Assembly: GCF_014084105.1 (NCBI RefSeq)
Contig: NZ_CP048289.1
Coordinates: 4,907,922 to 4,971,921, forward strand
Direction: 5' to 3'
DNA length: 64,000 nucleotides
DNA from: Streptacidiphilus sp. P02-A3a
Lineage (GTDB): Bacteria > Actinomycetota > Actinomycetes > Streptomycetales > Streptomycetaceae
Shown: in pieces, positions 7,705-17,074 of the stretch
How positions within the stretch are numbered: the first letter of the stretch is position 1
How the letters are laid out: the number at the start of each line of letters is the position of its first letter
The notes under the pieces: model-generated
What the model saw: the letters and a program-made list of their open reading frames with translations, nothing else
What the model was told of the DNA's origin: nothing
The model's database searches: none
Made by a program: the position numbers and the translations under genes

Positions 7705-8172
7705 TCAGGCCACGAGGCACAGGCCGTCGTACCGCGCCGTGGGCGCCGTGCGCTCCCGGTCCCGGACCACCCGGTCGCGGACCACCCGGTCGCGGACCAC
7801 CCGGCCGCGGGAGTGCTGGGCCAGCTCGTCCTGGGCGAGCGAGAGCAGGTCGCCCAGGCCGAGGCCGAGGGCCTGGGCGGCGGCGGCGAGCACCTCGGAG
7901 GAGGCCTCCTTGCGCCCGCGCTCCAGCTCCGACAGGTACGGCATCGAGATCCGGGCCGCCTGCGCGACGTCCTTGAGCGTGCGCTCCTGGGCGAGCCGCT
8001 CGCGCCGCAGCGCGCCGCCGACCAGGTGGCGCCACAACGGCTCCCTCGGCCGGGGGGCCGGGGGCGTTCCCCTCGGCCGCTGCGGAACGCGGGGCGCCCC
8101 CTCGGAGCCGGGCGGCTGGGCCGCCGGGCGCAGCGGGATGACGCGGGCTTCGTTCGGCGCAGGAGTGCTCAC
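7705..8172 (-). CDS. popR: XRE-family activator PopR
   Basis: 155 aa. A central helix-turn-helix (TLKDVAQAARISMPYLSELE, about residues 64-83, followed by RGRKEASSEVL) is typical of the ClgR/PopR regulators of clp genes. The N-terminus is Pro/Arg-rich; the C-terminus ends LCLVA. In S. lividans PopR is reported to be removed by ClpP through its last residues, and the Val-Ala end fits such a degron. Before the end there is a threefold in-frame VVRDR repeat, encoded by a 15-bp tandem repeat near 7755-7810. The GTG at 8172 is nearly touching a GGAGG, so translation may be leaderless or start elsewhere. Convergent with clpP3-clpP4, its presumed target. Confidence 0.85.
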   Translation of the reverse strand: MSTPAPNEARVIPLRPAAQPPGSEGAPRVPQRPRGTPPAPRPREPLWRHLVGGALRRERLAQERTLKDVAQAARISMPYLSELERGRKEASSEVLAAAAQALGLGLGDLLSLAQDELAQHSRGRVVRDRVVRDRVVRDRERTAPTARYDGLCLVA

Positions 8173-8422
8173 CCCTCCAGCCTAGGGATCCGCGGCGCCC
8201 GGGGAAGGGAGCGGCGCTCTGCCCTGGGCGAAGCCACGGGCCGAAGGACACCCGCGTTCGACAAATGAACGCAGCGCGACACCTTGACGGTGCATCAGCG
8301 AGATGACTTGATATGACCCGGCGTCACACAAGGCCACCACCAAGAGAGTTGATGCGTCGACTCTCCCGGCCGACGCCGCCCCCCTTTCATCCACCCCATG
8401 AAGGGCCTGATGCGCTTGAGAT

Positions 8423-8436
8423 TGGGAGCGCTCCCA
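8423..8436. promoter_or_regulatory. CebR operator
   Basis: Perfect 14-bp palindrome TGGGAGCGCTCCCA, the established binding site of the LacI-family cellobiose/cellotriose repressor CebR in streptomycetes. It lies 44 nt before the GH48 start, so expression of that cellulase should be induced by cello-oligosaccharides. The remainder of the 8173-8479 intergenic region shows no gene. Confidence 0.9.
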
Positions 8437-8479
8437 TTCAGCTTCGGATCCCGTAGGTCCACGAAGGAGGAGTCCCGTT

Positions 8480-11122
8480 ATGTCCGAGTCCCTGTCCCGA
8501 AGGCGGTTCGCCACCGCGGTCAGCGGCGCGCTGATGGCCGTGGCCGCCGCGCCCTCCATCGCCAGAGCCGCGGCGGCGGGCGGCGCCGCGTCGGGCGCCG
8601 CGAGCGCGACGACCGCGACGGACGCGTACACCCAGCAGTTCCTGACCCAGTACAACAAGATCAAGAATCCGGCGAACGGCTACTTCAGCGCGGCCGGGAT
8701 CCCGTACCACAGCGTGGAGACGCTGATCGTCGAGGCCCCGGACTACGGGCACCAGACGACCTCGGAGGCGTTCAGTTTCTGGATGTGGCTGGAGGCCACC
8801 TACGGCCGGGTGACCGGGGACTGGACGGCGTTCAACAACGCGTGGACCACCGCCGAGCACTACATCATCCCCACGCACACCGACCAGCCGACCAACAGCT
8901 CGTACAACCCGAGCTCACCGGCGACGTACGCCCCGGAGTGGCCCTCCCCCAGCGACTACCCCAGTGCCCTCAACACCTCGGTCCCGGTGGGCCAGGACCC
9001 GCTGGCCAACGAGCTGACGTCGACCTACGGCACCGCGGACGTCTACGGCATGCACTGGCTGCTGGACGTCGACAACAAGTACGGCTACGGCAACACGCCC
9101 GGCACCGGCGCGGAGGCCGGGCCCAGCGCGAGCGGGCCGTCGTACATCAACAGCTACCAGCGCGGCTCCGCCGAGTCGGTGTGGCTGACGATCCCGCAGC
9201 CCACCACCGACCTGTTCAACTACGGTGGCCCGAACGGGTACCTGGACCTGTTCGTGGCGCAGAGCGGCGCGTACTCGAAGCAGTGGAAGTACACCGACGC
9301 CCCGGACGCCGACTCCCGCGCGGTGCAGGCCGCGTACTGGGCCTACCGCTGGGCCTCGGCCCAGGGCGCCGAGGGCCAGATCGCCGCCTCGGTGGCGAAG
9401 GCCGCCAAGATGGGCGACTACCTGCGGTACGCGTTCTTCGACAAGTACTTCAAGCAGATCGGCGACTGCGTCAACGCCAGTAGCTGCGCCGCTGGTACCG
9501 GCCGCAGCTCCGAGCACTACCTGCTGTCGTGGTACTACGCCTGGGGCGGGGCCGAGGCCGGCGGCGGCTGGGCCTGGCGGATCGGCGACGGCGCCTCGCA
9601 CCAGGGGTACCAGAACCCGCTGGCCGCCTGGGCGCTGTCCACCGTGGCCACGCTGACCCCGCAGTCCCCGACCGCGCAGAGCGACTGGTCGGGCAGCCTG
9701 ACCCGGCAGTTGGAGTTCTACCAGTGGCTCCAGTCGGCCGAGGGCGCCATGGCCGGCGGCTGCACCAACAGCTGGGAGGGGCAGTACGCCACCCCGCCCG
9801 CGGGCACCTCGACCTTCTACGGCATGGCCTACGACTGGGAGCCGGTCTACCACGACCCGCCGAGCAACAACTGGTTCGGCTTCCAGGCGTGGTCGATGGA
9901 GCGCGTCGCGGAGTACTACTACGTGACCGGCGACGCCAGGGCCAAGGCGCTGCTGGACAAGTGGGTGGCCTGGGCCGTCTCGCAGACCACGGTCACCGCG
10001 ACGAACTTCCAGATCCCGTCCACGCTCGGCTGGTCCGGCCAGCCGGACACCTGGAACCCGACCACCCCGGGGGCCAACTCCGGGCTGCACGTCTCGGTGG
10101 TCGACTACGGCAACGACGTCGGTGTCGCGGCGGCGTACGCCAAGACCCTGATGTACTACTCGGCCAAGTCAGGTGACACGGCGTCAGGAGCCTTGGCGAA
10201 GAGCCTGCTCGACGTGATGGCGACGTTCGCGGACACCATCGGCATCTCGGTTCCGGAGACCCGCACCGACTACAGCTCGTTCGGCGCCACGGTGTACGTG
10301 CCGACCGGCTGGTCGGGCAAGATGCCGAACGGCGACGCGATCGTGCCCGGGGCCACCTTCACCTCCATCCGCTCCTGGTACAAGAGCGACCCGAACTGGT
10401 CGCAGGTGCAGACCTACCTGAACGGCGGGGCCGCGCCCGTCTTCACGTACCACCGCTTCTGGGCGCAGGCGGACATCGCCATGGCCTACGCGGTGTACGG
10501 CGAGCTGTTCGAGGGCGCGGGCACCGGTCCGACGGCGACCCCGCCGACGGTGCCGACCGGTCTGGCGGCCTCGAACGTGACGAGCACCTCGGTGACCCTC
10601 ACCTGGACCGCGTCCACCGACTCGGCCAGCAGTGTGGCGGGCTACACCGTGTACCGGGGCTCGACCAAGGTCGGCCTGACCACCGGCACCTCGTACACCG
10701 ACACCGGGCTGACGCCCGCCACCGGCTACTCGTACACGGTCACCGCCCAGGACCCGGCGGGCGACACCTCGGCGGCCTCCGCCGCGCTGTCGGTCACCAC
10801 CTCGGCCGCGCCCGCCGGCGGCAGCTGCACGGCTGTCTACAGCGTCAGCAGCGACTGGGGCAGCGGCTTCAACGGCAACGTCACCATCACCAACAACGGC
10901 ACCACCGCCACCAAGACCTGGAAGGTCACCTGGACCTGGCCGGGCAACCAGACCATCAGCAACATGTGGAACGCCGGCTACACCCAGACCGGTACCTCGG
11001 TCACCGCCACCAGCATGACCTACAACAACGCCATCGCCCCGGGTGCCAGCACCAGCTTCGGCTTCGGCGCCACGTACACCGGCACCAACACCGCCCCGAC
11101 GGTGACCGTCACCTCCACCTGA
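8480..11122 (+). CDS. Secreted GH48 cellulase with FnIII and CBM2 modules
   Basis: 880 aa. A twin-arginine type signal ([20 protein letters not shown]) leads to a GH48 catalytic domain (about residues 48-680), then a fibronectin type III domain (about 690-775) and a C-terminal cellulose-binding CBM2 (about 782-880). GH48 enzymes are processive exocellulases acting from reducing ends. The family acid-catalyst region is visible in [18 protein letters not shown], with Glu in TSEAF. An AGGAGG site precedes the start. A CebR box controls the promoter and a strong hairpin follows the stop. The downstream GH10 xylanase suggests joint attack on plant cell walls outside the cell. Confidence 0.95.
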   Translation: MSESLSRRRFATAVSGALMAVAAAPSIARAAAAGGAASGAASATTATDAYTQQFLTQYNKIKNPANGYFSAAGIPYHSVETLIVEAPDYGHQTTSEAFSFWMWLEATYGRVTGDWTAFNNAWTTAEHYIIPTHTDQPTNSSYNPSSPATYAPEWPSPSDYPSALNTSVPVGQDPLANELTSTYGTADVYGMHWLLDVDNKYGYGNTPGTGAEAGPSASGPSYINSYQRGSAESVWLTIPQPTTDLFNYGGPNGYLDLFVAQSGAYSKQWKYTDAPDADSRAVQAAYWAYRWASAQGAEGQIAASVAKAAKMGDYLRYAFFDKYFKQIGDCVNASSCAAGTGRSSEHYLLSWYYAWGGAEAGGGWAWRIGDGASHQGYQNPLAAWALSTVATLTPQSPTAQSDWSGSLTRQLEFYQWLQSAEGAMAGGCTNSWEGQYATPPAGTSTFYGMAYDWEPVYHDPPSNNWFGFQAWSMERVAEYYYVTGDARAKALLDKWVAWAVSQTTVTATNFQIPSTLGWSGQPDTWNPTTPGANSGLHVSVVDYGNDVGVAAAYAKTLMYYSAKSGDTASGALAKSLLDVMATFADTIGISVPETRTDYSSFGATVYVPTGWSGKMPNGDAIVPGATFTSIRSWYKSDPNWSQVQTYLNGGAAPVFTYHRFWAQADIAMAYAVYGELFEGAGTGPTATPPTVPTGLAASNVTSTSVTLTWTASTDSASSVAGYTVYRGSTKVGLTTGTSYTDTGLTPATGYSYTVTAQDPAGDTSAASAALSVTTSAAPAGGSCTAVYSVSSDWGSGFNGNVTITNNGTTATKTWKVTWTWPGNQTISNMWNAGYTQTGTSVTATSMTYNNAIAPGASTSFGFGATYTGTNTAPTVTVTST

Positions 11123-11134
11123 CCGGCCCCTCGC

Positions 11135-11167
11135 GCGTGCGCCCGGGTCCGTCGCCCGGGCGCACGC
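11135..11167 (+). terminator. Terminator after GH48 gene
   Basis: Thirteen-base perfect stem GCGTGCGCCCGGG (11135-11147) with its complement at 11155-11167 and a 7-nt loop, 12 nt past the GH48 stop. It separates GH48 from the following xylanase gene, which would then need its own promoter in the short 11168-11234 gap or read-through. Confidence 0.7.
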
Positions 11168-11234
11168 GCACGCCCGCCCGCACCTCCGCCCGCCCGCCCA
11201 GTCCGCCCAGTCCGCCCGAGGAAAGGACACCACG

Positions 11235-12668
11235 GTGTCAGTCCACGCACGCCTGCGGCACCGCCTGTTGGCGGTGGCCGCCGCACTCGCGGCAGTCGCG
11301 CTCCTGCTGACCGCGCTGAGCGCCCGAGCGGGCGCGACCGGCGGCGGCCTCAAGTCCCTCGCCGAGGCGAAGGGCATCTACTTCGGCACCGCGCTGACCC
11401 AGGGCAACCTGGGCGTCCCCGCGCTCACCGCCGTCGCCGCCGCCCAGTTCGACATGGTCACCCCCGGCAACGAGATGAAGTGGGACACCACCGAACCCTC
11501 CGACGGGAGCTACGACTTCGCCCCCGGCGACCAGATCGTCTCCTACGCCCAGGCGAACGGCATGCGGGTGCGCGGGCACAACCTGGTGTGGGACAGCCAG
11601 CTGCCGTCCTGGGTGTCCAGCCTGCCCAGCGCCCAGGTGCAGTCCGCGATGGAGGGCCACATCACCACCGAGGTCACCCACTACCGGGGCCAGGTCTACT
11701 CCTGGGACGTGGTCAACGAGCCCTTCAACGACGACGGCACCCTCAAGCAGGACGTCTTCTTCAACGCGATGGGCAGCGGCTACATCGCCGACGCCCTGCG
11801 GACCGCCCACGCCGCGGACCCCGGCGCCAAGCTCTACCTGAACGACTACAACATCGAGGGGGAGAACGCCAAGAGCGACGCGATGTACACCCTGGTGCGG
11901 TCGCTCAAGGCGCAGGGCGTGCCGATCGACGGCGTCGGTTTCGAGAGCCACTTCATCCTCGGGCAGGTGCCGTCGACGATGGCGGCGAACCTGGAGCGCT
12001 TCACCGCGCTGGGCGTGGACGTCGCCGTCACCGAGCTCGACGACCGCATCCCGCTCCCGGCCACCAGCGCCGACCTGGCCCAGCAGGCCGACGACTACGC
12101 CGCCGTGGTCCAGGACTGCCTGGCCGTCAGCGGCTGCGTCGGGGTCTCCCAGTGGGGGGTCGGCGACGCCGACTCCTGGATCCCGGGCACCTTCCCCGGC
12201 TACGGCGCGGCCACCATGTTCGACAGCGACTACCAGCCCAAGCCCGCGTACGGCGCCGTCGTCGCCGCCCTGGGCGGCTCCGCCACCGGCCCCTCCGCCT
12301 CCGCGTCGGCCTCCGCCCCGCCTTCCGCTTCCGGGTCCCCCGGCGCTCCTGCGGGCGGCTGCCAGGTGGCCGACTCGGTCGACGCCTGGAACACCGGGAT
12401 GACCGAGAACATCACCCTGACCAACACCGGCGCCACCACCCTCGGCGCCTGGTCCCTGGTCTTCACCCTGGGCGGCGGACAGGCCGTCAGCTCCACCTGG
12501 AACGCGGCCATCAGCCCGAGTACCGGGCAGGTCACCGCCACCAACCTCAGCTACAACGGGACCCTCGCCCCGGGTGCCTCCGCCAGTTTCGGTTTCCAGG
12601 CCACCCAGACCGGCGACTTCGCGGCACCCGCCTCGTTCAGCCTGGGCGGCGTCAGCTGCGTCGGCTGA
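11235..12668 (+). CDS. Secreted GH10 endo-1,4-beta-xylanase with CBM2
   Basis: 477 aa. Signal peptide (about 1-33), GH10 barrel (about 37-345), a Ser/Ala/Pro linker, and a C-terminal CBM2 (about 375-477). The acid/base Glu is in SWDVVNEPF (E162) and the nucleophile Glu in VAVTELDDR (E267), both in the expected GH10 positions. Other family marks are MVTPGNEMKWD and GHNLVWDSQLP. The start is GTG 11235 with GAGGAAAGG upstream. No CebR palindrome was found in front of it. Product: extracellular depolymerisation of xylan, with CBM2 tethering to cellulose or xylan. Confidence 0.95.
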   Translation: MSVHARLRHRLLAVAAALAAVALLLTALSARAGATGGGLKSLAEAKGIYFGTALTQGNLGVPALTAVAAAQFDMVTPGNEMKWDTTEPSDGSYDFAPGDQIVSYAQANGMRVRGHNLVWDSQLPSWVSSLPSAQVQSAMEGHITTEVTHYRGQVYSWDVVNEPFNDDGTLKQDVFFNAMGSGYIADALRTAHAADPGAKLYLNDYNIEGENAKSDAMYTLVRSLKAQGVPIDGVGFESHFILGQVPSTMAANLERFTALGVDVAVTELDDRIPLPATSADLAQQADDYAAVVQDCLAVSGCVGVSQWGVGDADSWIPGTFPGYGAATMFDSDYQPKPAYGAVVAALGGSATGPSASASASAPPSASGSPGAPAGGCQVADSVDAWNTGMTENITLTNTGATTLGAWSLVFTLGGGQAVSSTWNAAISPSTGQVTATNLSYNGTLAPGASASFGFQATQTGDFAAPASFSLGGVSCVG

Positions 12669-12695
12669 GCGCAACGCGGCCGACGGCTGCGGCCG

Positions 12696-12822
12696 TCAGG
12701 TCGCCGCCGGTGCGGCCGTGGCCCGGTCGGCCTGGGGGTCCTCGCCGTAGAGCTCGCTGATCAGGTCGACGCCGGTGACGATCCCCAGAAAGGCGTCGAG
12801 GCCGGCGAGCTGGCCGGTCCTG
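12696..12822 (-). pseudogene. 3' remnant of a protein-coding gene (CBS-like fragment)
   Basis: In the frame shifted by one from the MarR gene end, the minus strand reads about 40 residues including LAGLDAFLGIVTGVDLISEL and a stop at 12696-12698. There is no start codon and an in-frame stop lies just upstream. The peptide resembles the C-terminal strand/helix of a CBS-type domain (GIVTGVDLI). It looks like a leftover tail next to the shortened MarR gene; the identity is tentative. Confidence 0.3.
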
Positions 12823-12825
12823 GGC

Positions 12826-13218
12826 TCAGGGGGGCGGTTGGTCGGGTCGCTCGGTGCTCAGGTACTGCTCGATCCGGCGCTGGTTCCCGACCAGACGCAG
12901 GCACAGGTTGATCTGGCCCCGGACGGACCGGCGGTCGTGTGGGTCCTGGACCCGCCGCACAAGCTGGTCGCGCTCCAGCGTGTCGACCACTCCGGTGACG
13001 TTGCGCGAACTCACCCCGCCGGCGTGGGCGATCTCACCGGTGGCCAGACCGGACCGCGTGGCGGCGCTCAACCGTACGAGGACGTCCCGTGCCCCCGCGC
13101 TCATGCCGCGTCCCTGCGTCCCGTGGGAGCGGAGCCGGTCCACTGCCTGCGCGGCCGACCGGACGGCCGCGGCCGCCTCCAGCGGGAGCGTACCGCCGCC
13201 GGGCGCGAACAGGCTCAT
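12826..13218 (-). CDS. MarR-family transcriptional regulator, internally shortened
   Basis: 130 aa. Winged helix region clear: LSAGARDVLV-type entry (seen as MSAGARDVLVRLSAATRSGL), recognition helix VSSRNVTGVVDTLERDQLV, and wing RRVQDPHDRRSV. Directly after the wing the chain jumps to NLCLRLVGNQRRIEQYL, which looks like the final dimerisation helix. The segment normally between the wing and this helix (a few tens of residues) is missing, pointing to an in-frame internal deletion. Start ATG 13218 has a weak ribosome site and overlaps by ATGA the end of a 28-codon frame above it, so the N-terminus is uncertain. May be non-functional. Confidence 0.6.
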   Translation of the reverse strand: MSLFAPGGGTLPLEAAAAVRSAAQAVDRLRSHGTQGRGMSAGARDVLVRLSAATRSGLATGEIAHAGGVSSRNVTGVVDTLERDQLVRRVQDPHDRRSVRGQINLCLRLVGNQRRIEQYLSTERPDQPPP

Positions 13219-13351
13219 CGACGCCCGGACGCCGGGGTCGACAGCAGGCCGTCGCTGTCGTCGGCCAGCGCTCCCGAAATTTTATGTACGTGCTTCACCA
13301 TGAGGCAGTGCCTTACTTTACCGAGGGCTCCCCCGCCAGGGGTGGCGGAGC

Positions 13352-14449
13352 TCAGCGGGCCCGGGCCGCCCACGGTCCTTCGGCCGGGCCGCCCAGCCAG
13401 GCGGAGAGCGGGCCGGGCATCCAGCGGGCCTTGTACAGGCTCGCCCCCTCGACGCGCTGACGGCCGTCGGGCGCGTGGAAGTCGATGGTGGACGTGCACC
13501 AGGGGCACGGGTTGTCCGTCACCGGGGCCACCGTCAGGACCTGGCCGGTGAGCGGGTCGTCGCCGACGCTCTTGACCCCCGGTCCGTCGATGTCCTGCTG
13601 CCCGAGGTAGGCGGTGAAGTCGGCGCCGGTGACGGAGTACTGGTAGACGTGGCCCACGGTGGTGACCCACAGCCGGTCGCCGTCGTCCGCGCGCACCGAC
13701 AGGTCGTGGCCGCCGGGGGCGGGCAGCTCCACCGCCAGGACGGTCGTCAGCCGCGGATCGTCCGGCGCGCCGCCGACGTCCAACGCGACCAGCAGGCGGT
13801 CCCCCAGCGCCCACAGCACCTGACGGACGGCGTCCCACTGCAGGCCGTGCGCCCCGGGCAGGTCGAACTGGGCGCAGCGGGTCGCCCGCGGGCCCTGGGA
13901 GGCGGCGTAGAGGCGGACGAATCCGGCCTCGCTGGCCGCGATCGCGACGTTGCCGTCCGGCAGGAGTTCCAGTGTGTGGACGTTTCCGCTGGTGGCGGTG
14001 GACCAGTAGGCGCGGCCGGTGGGGTAGGGGACGACGGCGGCCAGGCCCGCGGAGGCGCAGGTGAGCAGCCACTGCCGGCCGTTGCTGAGGCGGTACTTCG
14101 CTTCGCTGACCAGCCGCCAGGTGTCCTTGGGGGCGAGGTGGTCCAGGCTGCTGTCGCCGGTCGGCGACCAGGACCACAGGGCCGCCTGTCGCGCCGAGCG
14201 GCGTTGGGGCGCGTCGCCGTCCAGCCAGCTGGGGTCGTTCGGGTCCAGTACCAGGACCCGCTCGCTGGCCTGGTCGGCGGCCAGGAGCAGGCTCAGGGTC
14301 GGTAGGGGGCCGTCGTCGCGGGGCTGCCGCGGGCGGCGGGTGGCGGCGGGCGGCGGGGCGGGTACGGTGGCGGCGCCCAGCGCCGCCGCCGTGGCGGTCA
14401 GGACGTCGCGCCTGCTCGGAGCCGGGGGGAACGCGGTGTCGGGGCCCAT
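13352..14449 (-). CDS. Secreted DUF6528-like beta-propeller protein
   Basis: 365 aa. Twin-arginine type leader (PSRRDVLTATAAALGAATVP), a Pro-rich linker, then repeated blade-like segments such as RVLVLDPNDPSWLDGD, WSWSPTGDSSLDHLAPKDTW, TLELLPDGNVAIAAS and VLWALGDRLLVALDV. This pattern and length fit the DUF6528 family of exported actinobacterial proteins with unknown activity. A CPWC motif near the C-terminus could bind metal or form a disulfide. It starts 9 nt after the stop of the truncated TetR gene, so it probably was co-transcribed with that regulator before the IS insertion. Confidence 0.65.
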   Translation of the reverse strand: MGPDTAFPPAPSRRDVLTATAAALGAATVPAPPPAATRRPRQPRDDGPLPTLSLLLAADQASERVLVLDPNDPSWLDGDAPQRRSARQAALWSWSPTGDSSLDHLAPKDTWRLVSEAKYRLSNGRQWLLTCASAGLAAVVPYPTGRAYWSTATSGNVHTLELLPDGNVAIAASEAGFVRLYAASQGPRATRCAQFDLPGAHGLQWDAVRQVLWALGDRLLVALDVGGAPDDPRLTTVLAVELPAPGGHDLSVRADDGDRLWVTTVGHVYQYSVTGADFTAYLGQQDIDGPGVKSVGDDPLTGQVLTVAPVTDNPCPWCTSTIDFHAPDGRQRVEGASLYKARWMPGPLSAWLGGPAEGPWAARAR

Positions 14450-14458
14450 GGGGTCATT

Positions 14459-14913
14459 TCACACGATGGGGCGGTCCGGGGCCGTGGTTGACGCCGGGTC
14501 GGCGGCGGGGTGTTCGGGCAGGGTGACCGCCCGCAGGTAGGCCTCGGCGAACAGTTCGCTGACCTCGGCCGGGGATGGCGGGGCGGCGCCGAGTACGGGT
14601 TCCAGGACCGGGCGCGTCAGGATGTGGGTGACCATCGGGCCCGCCAGGAGCTGGAACAGGACCGGCAGGGGCAGTGGTCGGATCCGGCCCGCCCGCACGT
14701 GCGGTTGCAGGACGTGGGCGAGGCTGTCGGTCAGGCGTGGCAGGTACGCGCGCATGGTGTGCGCGGCGGGGCCGTCCGGTCGGCTGAAGAGGTCCGCGAA
14801 GATCGCCGGGAGGACCCGCGGTTCGCGGTCGAGTGCGGTGGTCATGGTCCGGTAGAGCCTTCGCACGGTGTCGTCCAGGTGCTCGGGCGGGTCGGCGGCC
14901 AGAGCCTGTTTGT
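14459..14913 (-). pseudogene. TetR-family regulator, C-terminal domain only (5' end removed by IS)
   Basis: The minus strand encodes a TetR ligand-binding/C-terminal domain: HLDDTVRRLYRTMTTALDRE, LPAIFADLFSRPDG, LAHVLQPHVRAGRI, LFAEAYLRAV. The open frame continues into the adjacent IS sequence up to 15256, but homology to TetR stops at about 14910 where the IS inverted repeat begins. The DNA-binding HTH has been lost, so the gene is inactive as a repressor. Neighbour: the DUF6528-like gene 9 nt downstream. Confidence 0.75.
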
Positions 14914-15983
14914 GGTTCGGATCTTTCGGTGGTGGTCGTTGCTGGTAGAACTCGGGTGTGGCGCGTTTTGATGTGACGGATGCCGAATGGGCTCTGATCG
15001 AGCCTCTGCTGCCGGTGGCGGCCACGGGGCCGTTGCCCCGGCGGGTGCGGGACCAGTTCAACGGGGTGATCTGGCGTTTTCGCAACGGGGCTGGCTGGCG
15101 TGATGTCCCGGAGCGGTACGGGCCGTGGTCCACGGTGTACTCCCGGTTCAACCACTGGGCCAGGGCCGGGGTGTTCCAGGGGCTGATGGACGCGTTGATC
15201 GCCGAGGCGGCCGGGCGTGGCCTGGTCGGACTGGAGTTGGTGAGCGTGGACTCCACGGTCGTGCGCGCGCACCAGGACTCAGCGGGCCTGGCTGTCGCCG
15301 GGGAGACCCTGGACGCCCTCGAACAGGCACTGACCGAGGAAAAAGGGGCTCCGCTTCCGCGTCAGCCGCCGGTGTGGCGGGTGGTGCGACACAGCCCGAG
15401 ACGGATGAGGCCGGTGCAGGCCAGGCGGGACGGATCGTGCCGCAACGCGACGTCGTCGCAGAGCCCGAGCGAAGGCCGCCGGACTCGGCCGGTCCCGGGG
15501 TGGCCTGAGCAGCAAGGTCCATGCCGCGGTCGACTCCGCCGGGCTCCCTCTGGTCTTCGTCCTGACACCCGGTCAGTCGGGAGACTGCCCGCAGTTCCGG
15601 ACCGTGCTGGAGAAGGTCAGGGTCCCGGGGCCGGTCGGCCGCCCGCGCACCCGCCCGGACGCGGTCGCCGCCGACAAGGCCTACTCCTCTAAGGCCAACC
15701 GGTCCTACCTGCGCAAACGAGGCATCAAGGCCGTCATCCCGGAAAAGCGCGACCAGGCCGCCAACCGCAAGAAGAAGGGCAGCAGGGGCGGCCGGCCCGT
15801 CAGCCACGACACCGAGCTCTACAAACAGAGGAACACCGTCGAACGTTGCGTCCAGAAGCTCAAGACCTGGCGGGGCGTGGCGACTCGCTACGACAAGAGC
15901 CCGGAAAGCTTCGAGGCTGGACTCCACCTCCGAGGCTCGATCATGTGGCTGAAGCGCCTCACCGCAACCACATGATCCGAACC
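14914..15983. mobile_element. IS5-family-type insertion sequence, about 1.07 kb
   Basis: Bounded by a 10-bp perfect inverted repeat, GGTTCGGATC at 14914-14923 and GATCCGAACC at 15974-15983, with weaker matching outside (GAGC..TGTT). It encloses a split DDE transposase. The left flank is a TetR C-terminal fragment and the right flank a 5'-truncated replication gene. Thus the IS sits at the junction of chromosome and AICE remnant. No target duplication is obvious, which suggests deletion next to the element after insertion. Confidence 0.75.
14958..15975 (+). pseudogene. IS5-family transposase in split frames
   Basis: Frame from GTG 14958: MARFDVTDAEWALIEPLLP, WRFRNGAGWRDVPERYGPW and SVDSTVVRAHQ (first Asp of the DDE set). 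From about 15340 the reading must change frame. A run AAAAAGGGG at 15340-15348 would allow a -1 shift into a linker frame open to 15508. A second -1 change is then needed to reach GRSRGGLSSKVHAAVD, LPLVFVLTPGQSGD, ADKAYSSKANR and the C-terminal NTVERCVQKLKTWRGVATRY ending at 15975. Programmed frameshifting is known in IS5 relatives, but two shifts suggest at least one real mutation. Confidence 0.75.
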
Positions 15984-16883
15984 CCGAACAGCTCCTACCT
16001 GCGCCGCGAGCTGGCGGCCCTGCTCGGCATGACCCAGAAGGCCATGCGCACCGCGTTGCGCGTGTCCTTCGCCAAGGTCGCCGAGTACCAAAAGCGCGGC
16101 CTGGTCCACTTCCACGCTGTGATCCGCCTCGACGGACCCGACGGCAGCAACACGCCCCCGCCGCGCGAGGCCACCACAAGCGTGCTCACCATGGCTATTC
16201 AAGGCCGCCGCCCACCGCGGTGGTCCTGGCCGTGAACTAGACGCCGTCGGGGACCGGAAATCGTCTGGGGCGAACAGGTCGACGTCCGCACCATCGCCGC
16301 CTTCGGCACCGACGCCAAGCTCACCGACCACGCCGTGGCGGCGTACGCCGCCACGTACGCCACCAAGTCCGCCGACGACTCCGGCGCCCTGGACCGCTCC
16401 CTGTTCTGCGCCCCCTGCAACGGGCGCGGGATGGCCGTGTCCGCACAGACCGGTGTACCGGTGGAGTGCCGGGCCTGCTCGGGCACCGGCCAGTCCCGCC
16501 CGCTGCCCCGCCTGGCCGTGGAACGACACGTGCGGCAGATGATCCGTACCTGCTGGGACCTGGGCCAGCGACCGGAGTTCGCCGACCTCAAGCTCTGGAA
16601 GTGGGCGCACATGCTCGGCTTCCGGGGCCACTTCTCCACCAAGTCCCGGTTCTACTCGGTCACCCTCGGCGCACTGCGCGACGCCCGCCGGACCTGGCGC
16701 ACCGATCAGGCACGCGCACGCGCCGACCTGCCCGACCTCGACCCGACAACGACCCTGGTCGTCGGCCACTGGGCCTACCACGGGTCGGGTTACAGCCCCG
16801 GCGAGGAACTCCTCGCCGCCACCGTCCGGCACGACCGCGCCCACCAACGACAGTTCCAGCACGAAGGCGGGGACCGCCCATGA
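15984..16883 (+). pseudogene. AICE replication initiator (RepSA-like) remnant, element 1
   Basis: The remnant starts in mid-protein directly at the IS end (SSYLRRELAALLGMTQKAMR). It contains the HUH-type metal motif in KRGLVHFHAVIRLDG and, further on, AAYAATYATKSADDSG, a CxxC pair insert (CAPCNGRG, CRACSGTG), and KWAHMLGFRGHFSTKSRF. An in-frame stop at about 16233 and out-of-frame sequence just before it show an internal frameshift. Compared with the intact paralogue at 22956-24647 it lacks the first 220 or so residues. Non-functional rolling-circle Rep; it overlaps the xis gene by four bases. Confidence 0.85.
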
Positions 16884-17074
16884 CCGCGCCCGCCCCGGAG
16901 GAACTGCTGACAGTCCCGCAGGTCATGGCCCGCCTCCAACTCGGCCGCTCCGCTGTCTACGACCTCCTGCGCACCCGGCAACTCGGCTCCATCACCCTCG
17001 GCCGCGCCCGCCGCATCCCCGCACTCGCCCTCACCGACTTCATCCGCACCCGACTCGAACAGGACGCCACCTGA
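16880..17074 (+). CDS. xis: Excisionase / helix-turn-helix DNA-binding protein, element 1
   Basis: 64 aa MerR/Xis-type winged helix: ELLTVPQVMARLQLGRSAVY, then DLLRTRQLGSITLGRARRIP. Such small proteins between rep and int in pSAM2-like AICEs act with the integrase during excision. ATGA overlaps link it to rep upstream and int downstream. Very similar to the second copy at 24644-24832. Confidence 0.88.
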   Translation: MTAPAPEELLTVPQVMARLQLGRSAVYDLLRTRQLGSITLGRARRIPALALTDFIRTRLEQDAT

